The translations under genes were made by a program, and so were the position numbers. A DNA stretch of 64,000 nt from Sphingobium algorifonticola (GTDB lineage: Bacteria; Pseudomonadota; Alphaproteobacteria; Sphingomonadales; Sphingomonadaceae): contig NZ_RZUL01000002.1 of NCBI RefSeq assembly GCF_004005485.1, forward strand, positions 310,001-374,000, in the 5' to 3' direction. A model generated the notes under the pieces. The model did no database searches. It saw only the letters and a list, made by a program, of their open reading frames with translations, and was not told where the DNA came from. This document shows, in pieces, positions 1 through 11,357 of the stretch (its first letter is position 1; the number at the start of each line of letters is the position of its first letter).

Positions 1-496
1 GATATTTCGCCTGGTCGATCCACTGGTCGCGAACCGGGCGCCCCTTGAAATTGCCCAGTTTGGCGTCGATCGCGGCGAGGTCCGCATCGGTCCATGCGGC
101 GATCTGCGCGAAGCGGGTAACGCCAAGGTCGGTCAGCAGCGCGGCCAGTTTCGGGCCGACACCCTTGAGTTGCAGCAGATTGTCGACCCCGTCCGTCGAT
201 GCAGCGGGCGCCGGTGCAGGCTCGGGCGCCGGACGGGCCGGGGTCGGATCGATCTGAACGGACGGAGGCGGTGCGGCGGCGGGGATCGGATCGATGACCG
301 GCGGCACGGGGGTGGGCGTTACCACCGGCGGCGGCGCGCTTTCCACCTGCGGTTCGACAGCCTTCGACGGCTCCGCACCGTCCTCGGTCTGCGCCTTGTC
401 CGCCGAGGCCTTGCTCGACATCAGATAGGTGATGGCGATGACGATCAGCAGAGCGATCACCAGCCACAGGCCATAGGTGGTCAGAAACTCGGTCAT
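1..496 (-). CDS. Membrane-anchored helix-hairpin-helix protein (3' end cut off)
   Basis: The reading frame runs off the left edge, so 165 codons are visible. The start is the ATG at 496, preceded by GGAGAACAAT. Residues about 9-26 form one hydrophobic helix (LWLVIALLIVIAITYL), then a proline/alanine-rich linker of about 75 residues, then a helix-hairpin-helix unit around LLQLKGVGPKLAALLTDLG and a C-terminal helical part (FAQIAAWTDADLAAID). This HhH unit is seen in ribosomal-protein-L21-associated and NADH-dehydrogenase-associated 'flap endonuclease-like' proteins of alphaproteobacteria. The fold suggests nucleic-acid binding, but no catalytic residues are visible and the function is unknown. 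It starts 38 bp after the purD stop on the same strand, so the two are probably cotranscribed. Confidence 0.8.
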   Translation of the reverse strand, partial: MTEFLTTYGLWLVIALLIVIAITYLMSSKASADKAQTEDGAEPSKAVEPQVESAPPPVVTPTPVPPVIDPIPAAAPPPSVQIDPTPARPAPEPAPAPAASTDGVDNLLQLKGVGPKLAALLTDLGVTRFAQIAAWTDADLAAIDAKLGNFKGRPVRDQWIDQAKY

Positions 497-534
497 ATTG
501 TTCTCCTGTTTCGTATCTTTTCAGGCCCTGTTTT

Positions 535-1815
535 TCAGGCCGCGTCCTCGCGCGCGACTTCGCGCCAGCCGATGTCGCTGCGGGCAAAGCCGTCTGCAAA
601 GTCGACGACCGAAAGCGCCTTATAGGCCTTCGCCTGCGCCGCGCGCACCGTCGGTCCGCTGGCCGTCACGTTGAGCACCCGGCCACCCGTCGAGATCAGC
701 GTTCCATTGCGCATCGCCGTGCCTGCGTGAAACACTTTGGCACCGTCGGCTTCGGCGTCGGCGATGTTGCCGATCGTCCCGCCTTTCTTCGGCGTGCCGG
801 GATAGCCCTGCGCCGCCATCACGATCGTCAGCGCCGGATCGGGCGAGAGCGTCACCGGCGGATGCGCCGCCAGCGTCCCCTGCGCCACCGCCAGCAGCAG
901 CGTGACGAGATTGTCCTGCAATCGCATCATCAGCACCTGGCATTCCGGGTCGCCGAAGCGCGCGTTATATTCGATCAGCTTCGGCCCGGTGCGGGTCAGC
1001 ATCAGCCCGGCATAGAGCACGCCGCTATAGGGCATCCCTTCCGCCGCCATCGTTTCGACCGTCGGCTTTATGATCTCCTCGATCACGCGCGCCTCCAGTG
1101 TCGGGGTCAGCACACGGGCGGGGCTGTAGGCGCCCATGCCGCCGGTATTGGGGCCGGTGTCGCCGTCGCCCACGCGCTTGTGGTCCTGCGCGGAGCCGAA
1201 GGGGAGGATCGTCGTCCCGTCGGTCAAGGCGAAAAAGCTCGCTTCCTCGCCGGTCATATATTCCTCGATCACGACTTCCGCGCCCGCCGCGCCGAAGCTG
1301 CCGGAAAACATGTCCTCGATCGCGGCCTGTGCCTCTTCGTGAGTCATCGCGATGATGACGCCCTTGCCCGCCGCTAGCCCGTCCGCCTTGATGACGACCG
1401 GCAGGCCGAAGGGGGCGAGCGCGGCATGGGCGTCCGCCTTGTTCGTCACCCGCGCATAGCCTGCGGTCGGGATATTGGCGCGGGCGCACAGATCCTTGGT
1501 AAAGCCCTTCGATCCTTCCAGTTGCGCGCCCAGTTTCGACGGGCCGAAGACCGGCACGCCCGCCGCCCGCAGACTGTCGGCGAGGCCATCGACCAGCGGT
1601 GCTTCCGGCCCGATGACGACCAGGCCTATGGCGTTGGCGGCGCAGAAGGACAGGACCGCGGCATGATCGGTCGCGTCGAGGTCGACCAGCGTCGCATGCT
1701 GCGCTATGCCCGGATTGCCCGGCGCGGCGAACAGCATGTCGCAGTTTGCCGATTGCGCCAGCTTCCACGCCAGCGCATGTTCGCGCCCGCCGCCGCCAAG
1801 CAAGAGGATGTTCAT
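535..1815 (-). CDS. purD: Phosphoribosylamine-glycine ligase
   Basis: PurD joins glycine to 5-phosphoribosylamine with ATP hydrolysis, the second step of cytosolic purine synthesis. The 426-residue length is normal. The N-terminal GGGGREHA is at 7-14, the ATP-grasp motif [11 protein letters not shown] at 143-153, the family signature [17 protein letters not shown] at about 216-232, and the metal-binding NARFGDPE at 284-291. The ATG at 1815 gives the standard [10 protein letters not shown] start; an ATG three codons upstream (1824) is also in frame but would add MVA and overlap the xseA start codon. The gene diverges from xseA with only 7 bp between the two start codons. Confidence 0.97.
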   Translation of the reverse strand: MNILLLGGGGREHALAWKLAQSANCDMLFAAPGNPGIAQHATLVDLDATDHAAVLSFCAANAIGLVVIGPEAPLVDGLADSLRAAGVPVFGPSKLGAQLEGSKGFTKDLCARANIPTAGYARVTNKADAHAALAPFGLPVVIKADGLAAGKGVIIAMTHEEAQAAIEDMFSGSFGAAGAEVVIEEYMTGEEASFFALTDGTTILPFGSAQDHKRVGDGDTGPNTGGMGAYSPARVLTPTLEARVIEEIIKPTVETMAAEGMPYSGVLYAGLMLTRTGPKLIEYNARFGDPECQVLMMRLQDNLVTLLLAVAQGTLAAHPPVTLSPDPALTIVMAAQGYPGTPKKGGTIGNIADAEADGAKVFHAGTAMRNGTLISTGGRVLNVTASGPTVRAAQAKAYKALSVVDFADGFARSDIGWREVAREDAA

Positions 1816-1822
1816 CGCCACC

Positions 1823-3307
1823 ATGTCCCCGGAAGTTGAGTCTGCCTATGATCCGTCGGGCCGCCTGTTAGCGGAGGATGCGCCGGGCGACAACGCGCCG
1901 CCGCTCAGTGTGAGCGAATTGTCCGCCCGGCTGAAACGCACGGTGGAGGATCGCTTTGGCCAAGTGAAACTGCGCGGCGAGATTTCCGGTTTGAAGCGCG
2001 CGGCGTCCGGCCACGTCTATCTGGCGCTGAAGGACGAAAATGCGGTGATAGACGGCGTGATGTGGAAGGGCGGGGCCGGGCGGCTTGCCTTCGCGCCAGC
2101 CGATGGCATCGAAGTGATCGCGACCGGCAAGCTCACCACCTATCCCGGCCGGTCGAAATATCAGATCGTGATCGAGCGGATGGAGCTGGCCGGCGAAGGC
2201 GCGCTGATGCAGCTCCTCGAAAAGCGCAAGCAGAAGCTCGCCGCCGAAGGGCTGTTCGCAGCGGAGCGCAAGGTGCCTCTGCCGTTCCTGCCGAAGGTGA
2301 TCGGCGTCGTCACCTCGCCCACCGGCGCGGTGATCCGCGACATATTGCATCGCCTCGCCGATCGCTGCCCCACGCATGTTCTCGTCTGGCCGGTGCTGGT
2401 GCAGGGAGACGGCGCGGCGGGGCAGATTGCGGCGGCGGTGCGCGGCTTCGATGCCATGGCCGCCGATGGCCCGGTGCCCCGCCCGGACCTGGTGATCGTC
2501 GCGCGCGGCGGCGGCTCGATAGAAGACCTCTGGGCGTTTAACGAGGAAGCGGTGGTGCGCGCGGTGGCGGACTGTTCCATCCCGATCATCTCGGCGGTCG
2601 GGCATGAGACGGACACGACGCTGTGCGATTTCGCCGCCGATGTTCGCGCGCCGACGCCGACCGCCGCCGCCGAAATGGCGGTGCCGGTGCGGGCGGACCT
2701 AATGGCGCTGCTGACCGAGCAGGGCCTGCGCGCGCAGCGGGCGGTGCGGCGCGGAGCTGCGCAGGCCCGCGAACGGCTGGACATGCAGATGCGCCTGATG
2801 CCCGCGCCCGACACGCTGCTGGAAACGCAGCGCCAGCGCGCCGACGATCTGGGCGAGCGGCTGGGCCGCGGCCTGCTGCACCGGGTGACCGGCGCGCGGG
2901 CGCGGCTGGCGGAACGGGCGGGGGCGTTGCGCCCCGCGCTGCTCGGCCAGCGGATCGCGCGCGACCGGCAGCGGCTCGATGCGCTGCGTCTGCGTCCCGA
3001 CCTGCTTGTCCGCCGCCTGTCCGACGCGACGACTGCGCTCGACCGGCTGTGGCGGCTGGCGGCGTCGCTCGATCCGAAGCGTCCGCCGCGTCCCGGCTTT
3101 GCGTTCGTGACGGCGGGCGGGCGGATCATCACCAGCGCGGCGGATGCGCGCGCGGCGGGCACCATCACGCTGGGCTTTGGCGACGGCGATGTCGATGCCG
3201 TGACCGGCCCCCTTGCGCCGCCCGCGCCGCCATCGCATAATCCGCCAAGGCCTGCGCGCAAGACCGGGGTGCCCCCGTCGAGCCAGCATGATCTGTTCAC
3301 ATCCTGA
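1823..3307 (+). CDS. xseA: Exodeoxyribonuclease VII large subunit
   Basis: XseA is the catalytic large subunit of exonuclease VII, which degrades single-stranded DNA from both ends together with XseB. The predicted protein has 494 residues. An N-terminal OB-fold domain ([15 protein letters not shown], then VKLRGEISG) is followed by the conserved core with [16 protein letters not shown] and [12 protein letters not shown], and an arginine-rich coiled-coil C-terminal half. The ATG at 1823 is chosen because residues 1-29 ([13 protein letters not shown] before VSEL) resemble sphingomonad homologues; a GTG at 1910 is an alternative. The frame is open further upstream, but that part is antisense to purD. 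No xseB is present in the window. Confidence 0.95.
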   Translation: MSPEVESAYDPSGRLLAEDAPGDNAPPLSVSELSARLKRTVEDRFGQVKLRGEISGLKRAASGHVYLALKDENAVIDGVMWKGGAGRLAFAPADGIEVIATGKLTTYPGRSKYQIVIERMELAGEGALMQLLEKRKQKLAAEGLFAAERKVPLPFLPKVIGVVTSPTGAVIRDILHRLADRCPTHVLVWPVLVQGDGAAGQIAAAVRGFDAMAADGPVPRPDLVIVARGGGSIEDLWAFNEEAVVRAVADCSIPIISAVGHETDTTLCDFAADVRAPTPTAAAEMAVPVRADLMALLTEQGLRAQRAVRRGAAQARERLDMQMRLMPAPDTLLETQRQRADDLGERLGRGLLHRVTGARARLAERAGALRPALLGQRIARDRQRLDALRLRPDLLVRRLSDATTALDRLWRLAASLDPKRPPRPGFAFVTAGGRIITSAADARAAGTITLGFGDGDVDAVTGPLAPPAPPSHNPPRPARKTGVPPSSQHDLFTS

Positions 3308-3340
3308 CCGGAAAGGCCGCCACGCGCGGATGCGACCCTT

Positions 3341-3565
3341 ATGCTGATGTCCCATGGCAAACGCCCGGCGCGGCTGCACTATCTGCCGTACAGCTTTCGC
3401 GTCCTCAGCCCCGGCGATCATGTCACCTGCGCGGTTTCCGGGCAGGCGATCCCGCTGGAGGAGTTGCGTTACTGGAGCGTCGCCCGACAGGAGGCCTATG
3501 CCAGCGCCGCACTGTCGGTGGAGGCGGAACTGGCGGACCGGGCAAAGCGCGGACTGCCGGTGTGA
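3341..3565 (+). CDS. DUF2093 domain protein
   Basis: This 74-residue protein carries the DUF2093 signature: ARLHYLPYSFRVLSPGDHV, then CAVSG, then PLEELRYWSVARQEAY. DUF2093 proteins are short, conserved in alphaproteobacteria and of unknown function. Two ATG codons lie close together (3341 and 3347); the second gives MSHGKRPARLHY. The stop codon overlaps the GTG start of the M23 peptidase (GTGA at 3562-3565), so translation of the two is probably coupled. The gene follows xseA by 33 bp and probably shares its transcript. Confidence 0.88.
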   Translation: MLMSHGKRPARLHYLPYSFRVLSPGDHVTCAVSGQAIPLEELRYWSVARQEAYASAALSVEAELADRAKRGLPV

Positions 3566-4452
3566 AGGCCACGCGGGCCGGCCTGTGGCTGACCGTGTCG
3601 ATGGCCCTCGTTGCCGCCGCCCATGCGCAGGAAACAGCGCCGCGGCCCTTGCCGCCGGAGGTCGTACAGCGGGATGGGCAGCCGGTTGCACGGGCCGATT
3701 TCGCCTTGCAGGGGCGGGCGGTGCAGGGCGGTGTGCTGACCGGTCTCGCGCCTGCGCGAACTGTTGCGCTCAGCCTGGATGGCATGCCCGTCCCGCTGGC
3801 GGCGGACGGCCGCTTCCTGATCGCCTTCGATCGGGATGCTGCGCCTCAGGCCACGCTGCGCGCGACTCGTGCGGACGGCAGCGATATCCTGCACAGGCTT
3901 ACCATCGCGCCGGGCGTCTGGCGGATCGAGCGGATAGACGCGCCGATGCGCCCCACGCGCAGCACTGCGGCGTTCCTGGCCTTGCGCGCGCCGGAGCTGG
4001 AACGGATCGCCGCCGCCCGCACCATCCGCAGCGACAGCCAGGGCTGGCGGCAGTCCTTCCTCTGGCCAGTGCGCGGACGTATCTCCGGGCTGTTCGGGGC
4101 GCAGCGCGTCTATCGCGGCGAACCGGCGGCCTATCATGGCGGCGTCGATATTGCCGCCGCCACCGGCACGCCCGTCCGTGCGCCCGCCGATGGCGTCGTG
4201 ATCCTGGCCGCGCAGGCTCCCTTCACACTGGAAGGGCATCTGCTGATGATCGATCATGGCGCGGGTCTCAACAGCGCGTTCCTGCATCTGTCCCGCATCG
4301 ATGTGACCGAAGGGACACAGGTGCGGCAGGGGCAGGTGATCGGGGCCGTTGGCGCGACCGGCCGCGCGACCGGGCCGCATCTGCACTGGGGCATGAAGTG
4401 GAACGATGCCCGGATCGATCCGCTGCCGCTCGCCGGCCCCATGCCACGCTAG
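3562..4452 (+). CDS. Exported M23 (LytM-type) metallopeptidase
   Basis: This 296-residue protein has a signal peptide (residues 1-22, cleavage after AHA) and a C-terminal LytM-like domain. The zinc and catalytic residues are all present: H192 and D196 in HGGVD, H242 in FLHLS, and H273 and H275 in GPHLHWG. It may be an active peptidoglycan endopeptidase in the periplasm. The N-terminal half (about 25-160) has no recognised domain. It starts with GTG at 3562, overlapping the stop of the DUF2093 gene by four bases. It converges with the small exported-protein gene at 4507. Confidence 0.92.
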   Translation: MKATRAGLWLTVSMALVAAAHAQETAPRPLPPEVVQRDGQPVARADFALQGRAVQGGVLTGLAPARTVALSLDGMPVPLAADGRFLIAFDRDAAPQATLRATRADGSDILHRLTIAPGVWRIERIDAPMRPTRSTAAFLALRAPELERIAAARTIRSDSQGWRQSFLWPVRGRISGLFGAQRVYRGEPAAYHGGVDIAAATGTPVRAPADGVVILAAQAPFTLEGHLLMIDHGAGLNSAFLHLSRIDVTEGTQVRQGQVIGAVGATGRATGPHLHWGMKWNDARIDPLPLAGPMPR

Positions 4453-4506
4453 ACGACAAGCCGCGCCAGGCGACGGGCCGCAGGAGCAGGGCGCTGCGAC
4501 CGCCGG

Positions 4507-5100
4507 TCAGCCGACGCGCTTCATCCGCACCGCGCGCCCGCGCCCGATCTTGCCCATGTAACTGCCCAGCGCCGCCCGCTTGATAACGATGGGGCTGCCG
4601 ACCTTGGGAAAGACGGATGTCACGGCCTCGGTCGTCTGCCACTCGGCGTCGTCCTCCAGCCGGAACCAGTATTTGCCATAGCCCAGGTCGCGCATCGCCT
4701 TGATCGTGGACTGGATTTCCGAAAATTCCGGCTTGCTGTTCTCCGCTTCGTCGTCATTGCCCAGGAAGGGCAGGCGGGGCAGCGAAAAGCCGAACAGCGA
4801 CCGGCGGGTCTTGCGCACTTCGGCCTTGTCGAGCAGCACGACTTCATCGTCCTGCGCCGCGCGATCGAGCGCCGCCACCTGCGCATCATAGCAGGACAGG
4901 CGCGCCGTGGCGTCTGTCAGGGCACGGCAATCGAGCAGCTTGGTGAAGATTTCCGGGCGCGGCTTGGGCTTGTCTGCGGCGATGGCTGTGCCGGTGATCG
5001 CACCGCCGCCGATGCATAGCGCCGCGACGATCGCCAGCGTGAGCGGATGGCGGTATGACGATGTTATGGTCGCCGCCGTGGTGAATGCGGGCTGCTGCAT
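4507..5100 (-). CDS. Small exported protein of unknown function
   Basis: The start at ATG 5100 has a strong ribosome binding site (GGGAGGAATC just upstream) and gives 197 residues. Residues 1-42 look like a signal peptide ending at TAIAA, though with a long n-region. The mature part begins with a cysteine-containing stretch (LLDCRALTDATARLSCYDAQVAAL) reminiscent of periplasmic proteins with a D-C-R-x-x-x-x-x-x-R-L-x-C-Y-D motif. The C-terminal part (SPIVIKRAALGSYMGKIGRGRAVRMKRVG) is very basic. The frame extends 40 codons upstream without a good start. The D-x-R-L-x-C-Y-D pattern is common in type VI or lipoprotein-associated periplasmic proteins, but I cannot assign a function. Confidence 0.8.
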   Translation of the reverse strand: MQQPAFTTAATITSSYRHPLTLAIVAALCIGGGAITGTAIAADKPKPRPEIFTKLLDCRALTDATARLSCYDAQVAALDRAAQDDEVVLLDKAEVRKTRRSLFGFSLPRLPFLGNDDEAENSKPEFSEIQSTIKAMRDLGYGKYWFRLEDDAEWQTTEAVTSVFPKVGSPIVIKRAALGSYMGKIGRGRAVRMKRVG

Positions 5101-5521
5101 GATTCCTCCCGTCGCGACCGATGGCCGCCGTCGTCTGTTGTCCGTTGCGATCACCATGCCGGGGCCCCAGGCGACGCGCAAGTCCTGCATCGCGCCGCAG
5201 ATAATGTCGGCAGCAAGCAATTAAGTTCCACGCCTATTACAAATCCATGACTCTTTCTTTGTGTCTTTAGCGACACGGGGAAATGATGTTGCTCAATAGG
5301 TTGTGGCTGGGCCGCGCCTGGCCTGTTGCAAATATGCTACAACGCCGATCAAAAGACACGGTCTAGATGAACGTTGCCTTTACAGCCGATGGTCCCCCGC
5401 GCAGACTAATGCCAGCCCGTGCGAAAGGCGCAACGCTGTCGGGCCATTTTTCGCCTTTCGCACGCAAGCCATAGCAAGGCAGGCCAAAACCTGTCGAAAC
5501 TCCAGAGCAAGGGACTGGATA
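5101..5521. other. 421-bp divergent intergenic region
   Basis: This region lies between the small exported-protein gene (leftward) and the TonB-dependent receptor (rightward). It must hold both promoters. No protein of convincing composition is encoded. The one clear structure is the 13-bp inverted repeat at 5418-5464, described separately. The first 150 bp are richer in A+T than the flanking genes. Confidence 0.6.
5418..5464 (+). promoter_or_regulatory. Inverted repeat in the leader of the TonB-dependent receptor
   Basis: The arms CGTGCGAAAGGCG (5418-5430) and CGCCTTTCGCACG (5452-5464) are perfectly complementary over 13 bp with a 21-base loop. The right arm ends 57 bases before the GTG start at 5522. 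There is no T-run after it, so it is not a standard terminator. It could be an RNA hairpin in the 5' leader or a spaced operator. Confidence 0.5.
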
Positions 5522-8488
5522 GTGAAAACCATATCGAAAATCGCGCTGCTGCGCAGCGGCGTTGCACCGGTGATTCTGGGTGCAGCGCTTTTCGCCGTGC
5601 CCGCCACGGCACAGGATGTCGCCGCACAGGCGAGCACGGAAGAAGCCTCCGTAGACGAAGGTTCCATCGTCGTAACCGGTTCGCGCATCGCGCGTCCCGA
5701 CCTTGAGGTTTCGAGCCCCGTTCGCGTTCTGGGTCGTGAAGAAATCACGCTCCGTGCGCCGACCACCGCTGAAGAACTGCTGCGCGACCTTCCGTCGGCT
5801 CGCCCCAACCTCGGGCCGGGCGTCAATAACGGCAGCGACGGCAGCTCGTCCATCGACTTGCGCGGCATCGGTCCGAACCGGACCCTCGTGCTGCTCGACG
5901 GACGCCGCATCGTGCCCTTCGGCCTCGATGGCATCACCGATCTCAACACCATTCCGATCGCCCTGGTTGACCGCGTCGATGTCGTCACCGGCGGTGCATC
6001 GTCGGTTTACGGTGCAGACGCCGTTGCAGGCGTCGTGAACTTCGTCACGAAGCGCGACTTTACCGGCATCGACCTCTCGGCCAACTATCGCATCACCGAG
6101 CGTGGCGATGCCGCCGCCTATCAGGCTGATCTTGTTACGGGCGCGAGCTTTGACGATGGTCGCGGCAATGCCGTGCTGGCATTCGGCTACACCAAGTCCG
6201 ATCCGCTGAATCAGGACAGCCGTTCGTTCGGCGTCGCGGCGCTCAACACCGTCGATGGTCAGCCGCAGGGTTCGCAGACGGCAGTTCCGGCATTCCTGCT
6301 CGGTCCGGTTTTGCCGGGCGTGACCAACAACGGCCTGGGTTATGTCATCAACCCGACCACGGGTGCCTTCCAGACGGCTACGTCACAGGATCTGTACAAC
6401 TTCAATCCTGACAACCTCTATCAGACGCCGCTGGAACGCTACAACATCTACGGTTCGGCGCGTTACGAAATCAGCGACGCGATCGAGATGTACTCGACCG
6501 CGATGTTCACCAGCAACAAGGTGTCCATCCTTTCGGCGGCATCCGGTACGTTCACCAACCCGTATTTCCTGCCGCTCAGCAACCCGTATCTGCCCGATGC
6601 GGCGCGTAATCAGCTTTGCTCGGCGATCAGCCTTTCGGCAGCGCAGTGCACCGCAGCAGACAATGCGACGAGCGCGACGGACCCGAACTATCGCGAAGTG
6701 CCCGTCACGCTGGCACGGCGTTTCGTGGAATATGGTCCGCGCTTCCAGAGCGTTGACACCACGCAGTTCCAGATTCAGGCTGGCCTGCGCGGCAAGGTGA
6801 CCGAAGGCATCAATTTCGATGTTTCGGCCCAGTTCGGCGAAACTAACCAGAACCAGACTCGCGAAAACTGGGGTTCCTACTCCCGCGTGCAGCAGTCGTT
6901 GCGTTCGTTCAACACGACGACCTGCTCCAACACGGCGAACGGCTGCGTTCCGATCAACCTGTTCGGCCCTGCCGGCAGCATCACGCCAAGCATGCTCGGC
7001 TTTATCGATCTGGACAGCTATATCCGTCGTACGGTGCAGCAGACGGTCGTCACCGGCTCGATCAACGGTGACCTGTTCGGCGCGACCAGCCCGCTGACGG
7101 ACTCACCGATCGCCTTCTCGATCGGTGCGGAATATCGCAAGCTGACCGCGGAATCGAACCCCGATGGGTCTGCGCGCATCCAGAGCGAAGTGCTCGGCAC
7201 GGGTGCTCGTACGCCGCAGGATTTCGGTACTTACAACGTGAAGGAAGCCTTCGGCGAACTGATCGTTCCGCTCATCACTGACACGCCATTCTTCTACAAT
7301 CTGACGCTGGAAGCAGGTATCCGTTATTCGGATTACTCGACGACCGGCACCAGCACGACGTGGAAGGCCGGTGGTAGCTGGGAGCCTGTGGAAGGCTTCA
7401 AGTTCTGCGGCATGTATCAGCGCGCCGTTCGCTCGCCGAACATCCAGGAACTGTTCCAGTCGCCGGTTACGGGTCTCAGCAGCCTTGCGGTTGACCCTTG
7501 CCAGTCGACACTGCCCGTCGGTAATGCCGCTCTGTCGGCGCTGTGCGTCGCCACCGGCGCACCCGCCGCCAGCATCGGCAGCATTCCGTCCCCGTCGGCG
7601 AACCAGATCAACGCCACGACGTCCGGTAACCCCAACCTCGATGTGGAGCGTGCGCGCACGATCACTTTGGGCGCTGTGTTTGCTCCGCGCTTCGTGCCCG
7701 GTCTGTCGATCACGGTCGATTACTTCGACATCCGCGTGACCGACGCTATCACGACCCCGGCGCAGGGCGACATCCTGAATGGCTGCTACTCGACCTCGCT
7801 GAACCCGACGCTGACGTTCAACAGCTTCTGCGCACTGATCGGTCGTAACCCGATCAACGGCAGCCTCAATGGTGCGGGCGAAACGCTGGGTGTGGTGCTG
7901 GCAAGCTCCAACCTGGGTATCATTGATACGTCGGGCGTCGATCTGAGCATCAACTACCGCATCCCCGTGGGCGAAGGCGCACTGTCGTTTGGCTTCAACG
8001 GCACCTATCTGGATCACTACACGTTCCAGGCGACGCCGAACGCTATTACCCGCGATTGCACCGGCTATTACAGCACCAACTGCACCAACCCGCGTCCGGA
8101 ATATAAGTGGAACCTGCGGACCACCTATTCCAACGGCCCGGTCCGTGCTTCGGTTCTGTGGCGCCACATCAGCGGTGTCGATATCGAACCGGCCGCGCAG
8201 ACGCCGCGTCCGCCGCTGACGACGCCGCAGACGGGTGGTCCCAACCCTGCAACGGTGTTCGATGCCTATGAATCGATCCCGGCGTACAACTACTTCGATC
8301 TGGCGCTGGGTGCCGATGTTGCGGACAACCTTGAGCTGAACCTGCTCGTGTCGAACCTGTTCGACAAGCAGCCGCCGATCGTCGGTTCGGGTGCGGGTGG
8401 CACGGCCTTCAACAACGGCAACACCTTCCCGACCACTTATGACGTTCTGGGTCGTTCCTACACGATCTCGGCACGCCTGAAGTTCTGA
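5522..8488 (+). CDS. TonB-dependent outer-membrane receptor
   Basis: This 988-residue protein has a signal peptide (1-30, ending ATA|Q), a TonB-box-like stretch (GSIVVTGSRI), a plug domain (LLRDLPS...SIDLRGIGPNRTLVLLDGRR...VDVVTGGASSVYGADAVAGVVNF) and a long beta-barrel that ends in the typical aromatic residue (SARLKF). This subfamily, with many tyrosines and SPNIQELFQSP in the barrel, is abundant in sphingomonads and usually imports oligosaccharides, peptides or aromatic compounds; the substrate cannot be read from sequence. The GTG start at 5522 has AAGGGA upstream and gives a clean signal peptide; the open frame upstream is basic and non-coding in character. No partner enzyme is adjacent. 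Confidence 0.93.
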   Translation: MKTISKIALLRSGVAPVILGAALFAVPATAQDVAAQASTEEASVDEGSIVVTGSRIARPDLEVSSPVRVLGREEITLRAPTTAEELLRDLPSARPNLGPGVNNGSDGSSSIDLRGIGPNRTLVLLDGRRIVPFGLDGITDLNTIPIALVDRVDVVTGGASSVYGADAVAGVVNFVTKRDFTGIDLSANYRITERGDAAAYQADLVTGASFDDGRGNAVLAFGYTKSDPLNQDSRSFGVAALNTVDGQPQGSQTAVPAFLLGPVLPGVTNNGLGYVINPTTGAFQTATSQDLYNFNPDNLYQTPLERYNIYGSARYEISDAIEMYSTAMFTSNKVSILSAASGTFTNPYFLPLSNPYLPDAARNQLCSAISLSAAQCTAADNATSATDPNYREVPVTLARRFVEYGPRFQSVDTTQFQIQAGLRGKVTEGINFDVSAQFGETNQNQTRENWGSYSRVQQSLRSFNTTTCSNTANGCVPINLFGPAGSITPSMLGFIDLDSYIRRTVQQTVVTGSINGDLFGATSPLTDSPIAFSIGAEYRKLTAESNPDGSARIQSEVLGTGARTPQDFGTYNVKEAFGELIVPLITDTPFFYNLTLEAGIRYSDYSTTGTSTTWKAGGSWEPVEGFKFCGMYQRAVRSPNIQELFQSPVTGLSSLAVDPCQSTLPVGNAALSALCVATGAPAASIGSIPSPSANQINATTSGNPNLDVERARTITLGAVFAPRFVPGLSITVDYFDIRVTDAITTPAQGDILNGCYSTSLNPTLTFNSFCALIGRNPINGSLNGAGETLGVVLASSNLGIIDTSGVDLSINYRIPVGEGALSFGFNGTYLDHYTFQATPNAITRDCTGYYSTNCTNPRPEYKWNLRTTYSNGPVRASVLWRHISGVDIEPAAQTPRPPLTTPQTGGPNPATVFDAYESIPAYNYFDLALGADVADNLELNLLVSNLFDKQPPIVGSGAGGTAFNNGNTFPTTYDVLGRSYTISARLKF

Positions 8489-8526
8489 TCGGGCAGGCAG
8501 CTCAGCAGCCTGACGCCTGAAAAAGG

Positions 8527-8558
8527 AAAGGGCCGGAGCATTGCTCCGGCCCTTTTTT
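8527..8558. terminator. Rho-independent terminator between the receptor and clpB
   Basis: The stem GGGCCGGAGC (8530-8539), loop ATT and GCTCCGGCCC (8543-8552) is followed by six T residues. Three A residues before the stem pair with the first T residues. The two flanking genes converge, so it can stop transcription from both sides. Confidence 0.92.
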
Positions 8559-8601
8559 GTATGCGTTTCAACGGGTCGCTCGAATGGCCGCCCCGTCCCC
8601 C

Positions 8602-11181
<2,580 letters not shown>

Positions 11182-11209
11182 ATCGATGCCCTAGCTGGAT
11201 GTAGTCACG

Positions 11210-11237
11210 ATATGGTGTTGCCAAAATAGCACACAAG
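11210..11237 (-). promoter_or_regulatory. Candidate RpoH (sigma-32) promoter of clpB
   Basis: Read on the minus strand, CTTG (11237-11234) and CCATAT (11215-11210) are separated by 18 bases. This fits the alphaproteobacterial RpoH pattern of a CTTG -35 and a C-rich/TAT -10. Transcription would start about 20 bases before the clpB ATG at 11181. Inference from spacing and gene identity. Confidence 0.55.
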
Positions 11238-11273
11238 GGGTGGTGACATTTCTGCGTCTCTTACAACCCTGCT

Positions 11274-11341
11274 CCGTTCGGTTCGAGCTTGTCGAGAACC
11301 CTTCGCACGGGAAGAGTTCTCGACAAGCTCGAACCGAACGG
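11274..11341. repeat. Long palindromic repeat, family A
   Basis: Two perfect 26-bp arms (11274-11299 and 11316-11341) face each other around a 16-base loop; the core is GTTCGAGCTTGTCGAGAAC. The same 26-base arm recurs at 48979-49004, and a 14-base part (CCGTTCGGTTCGAG) at 48912-48925. It lies just downstream of the M28 peptidase stop codon and upstream of the clpB promoter, where it could also end transcription. Confidence 0.9.
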
Positions 11342-11357
11342 GTTTAGGGAGACTGGT

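Noticed and set aside
5101..5521. Cobalamin or other known riboswitch before the TonB-dependent receptor
   Set aside because: I looked for the conserved cobalamin and other common riboswitch motifs and found none; only the 13-bp inverted repeat is present.
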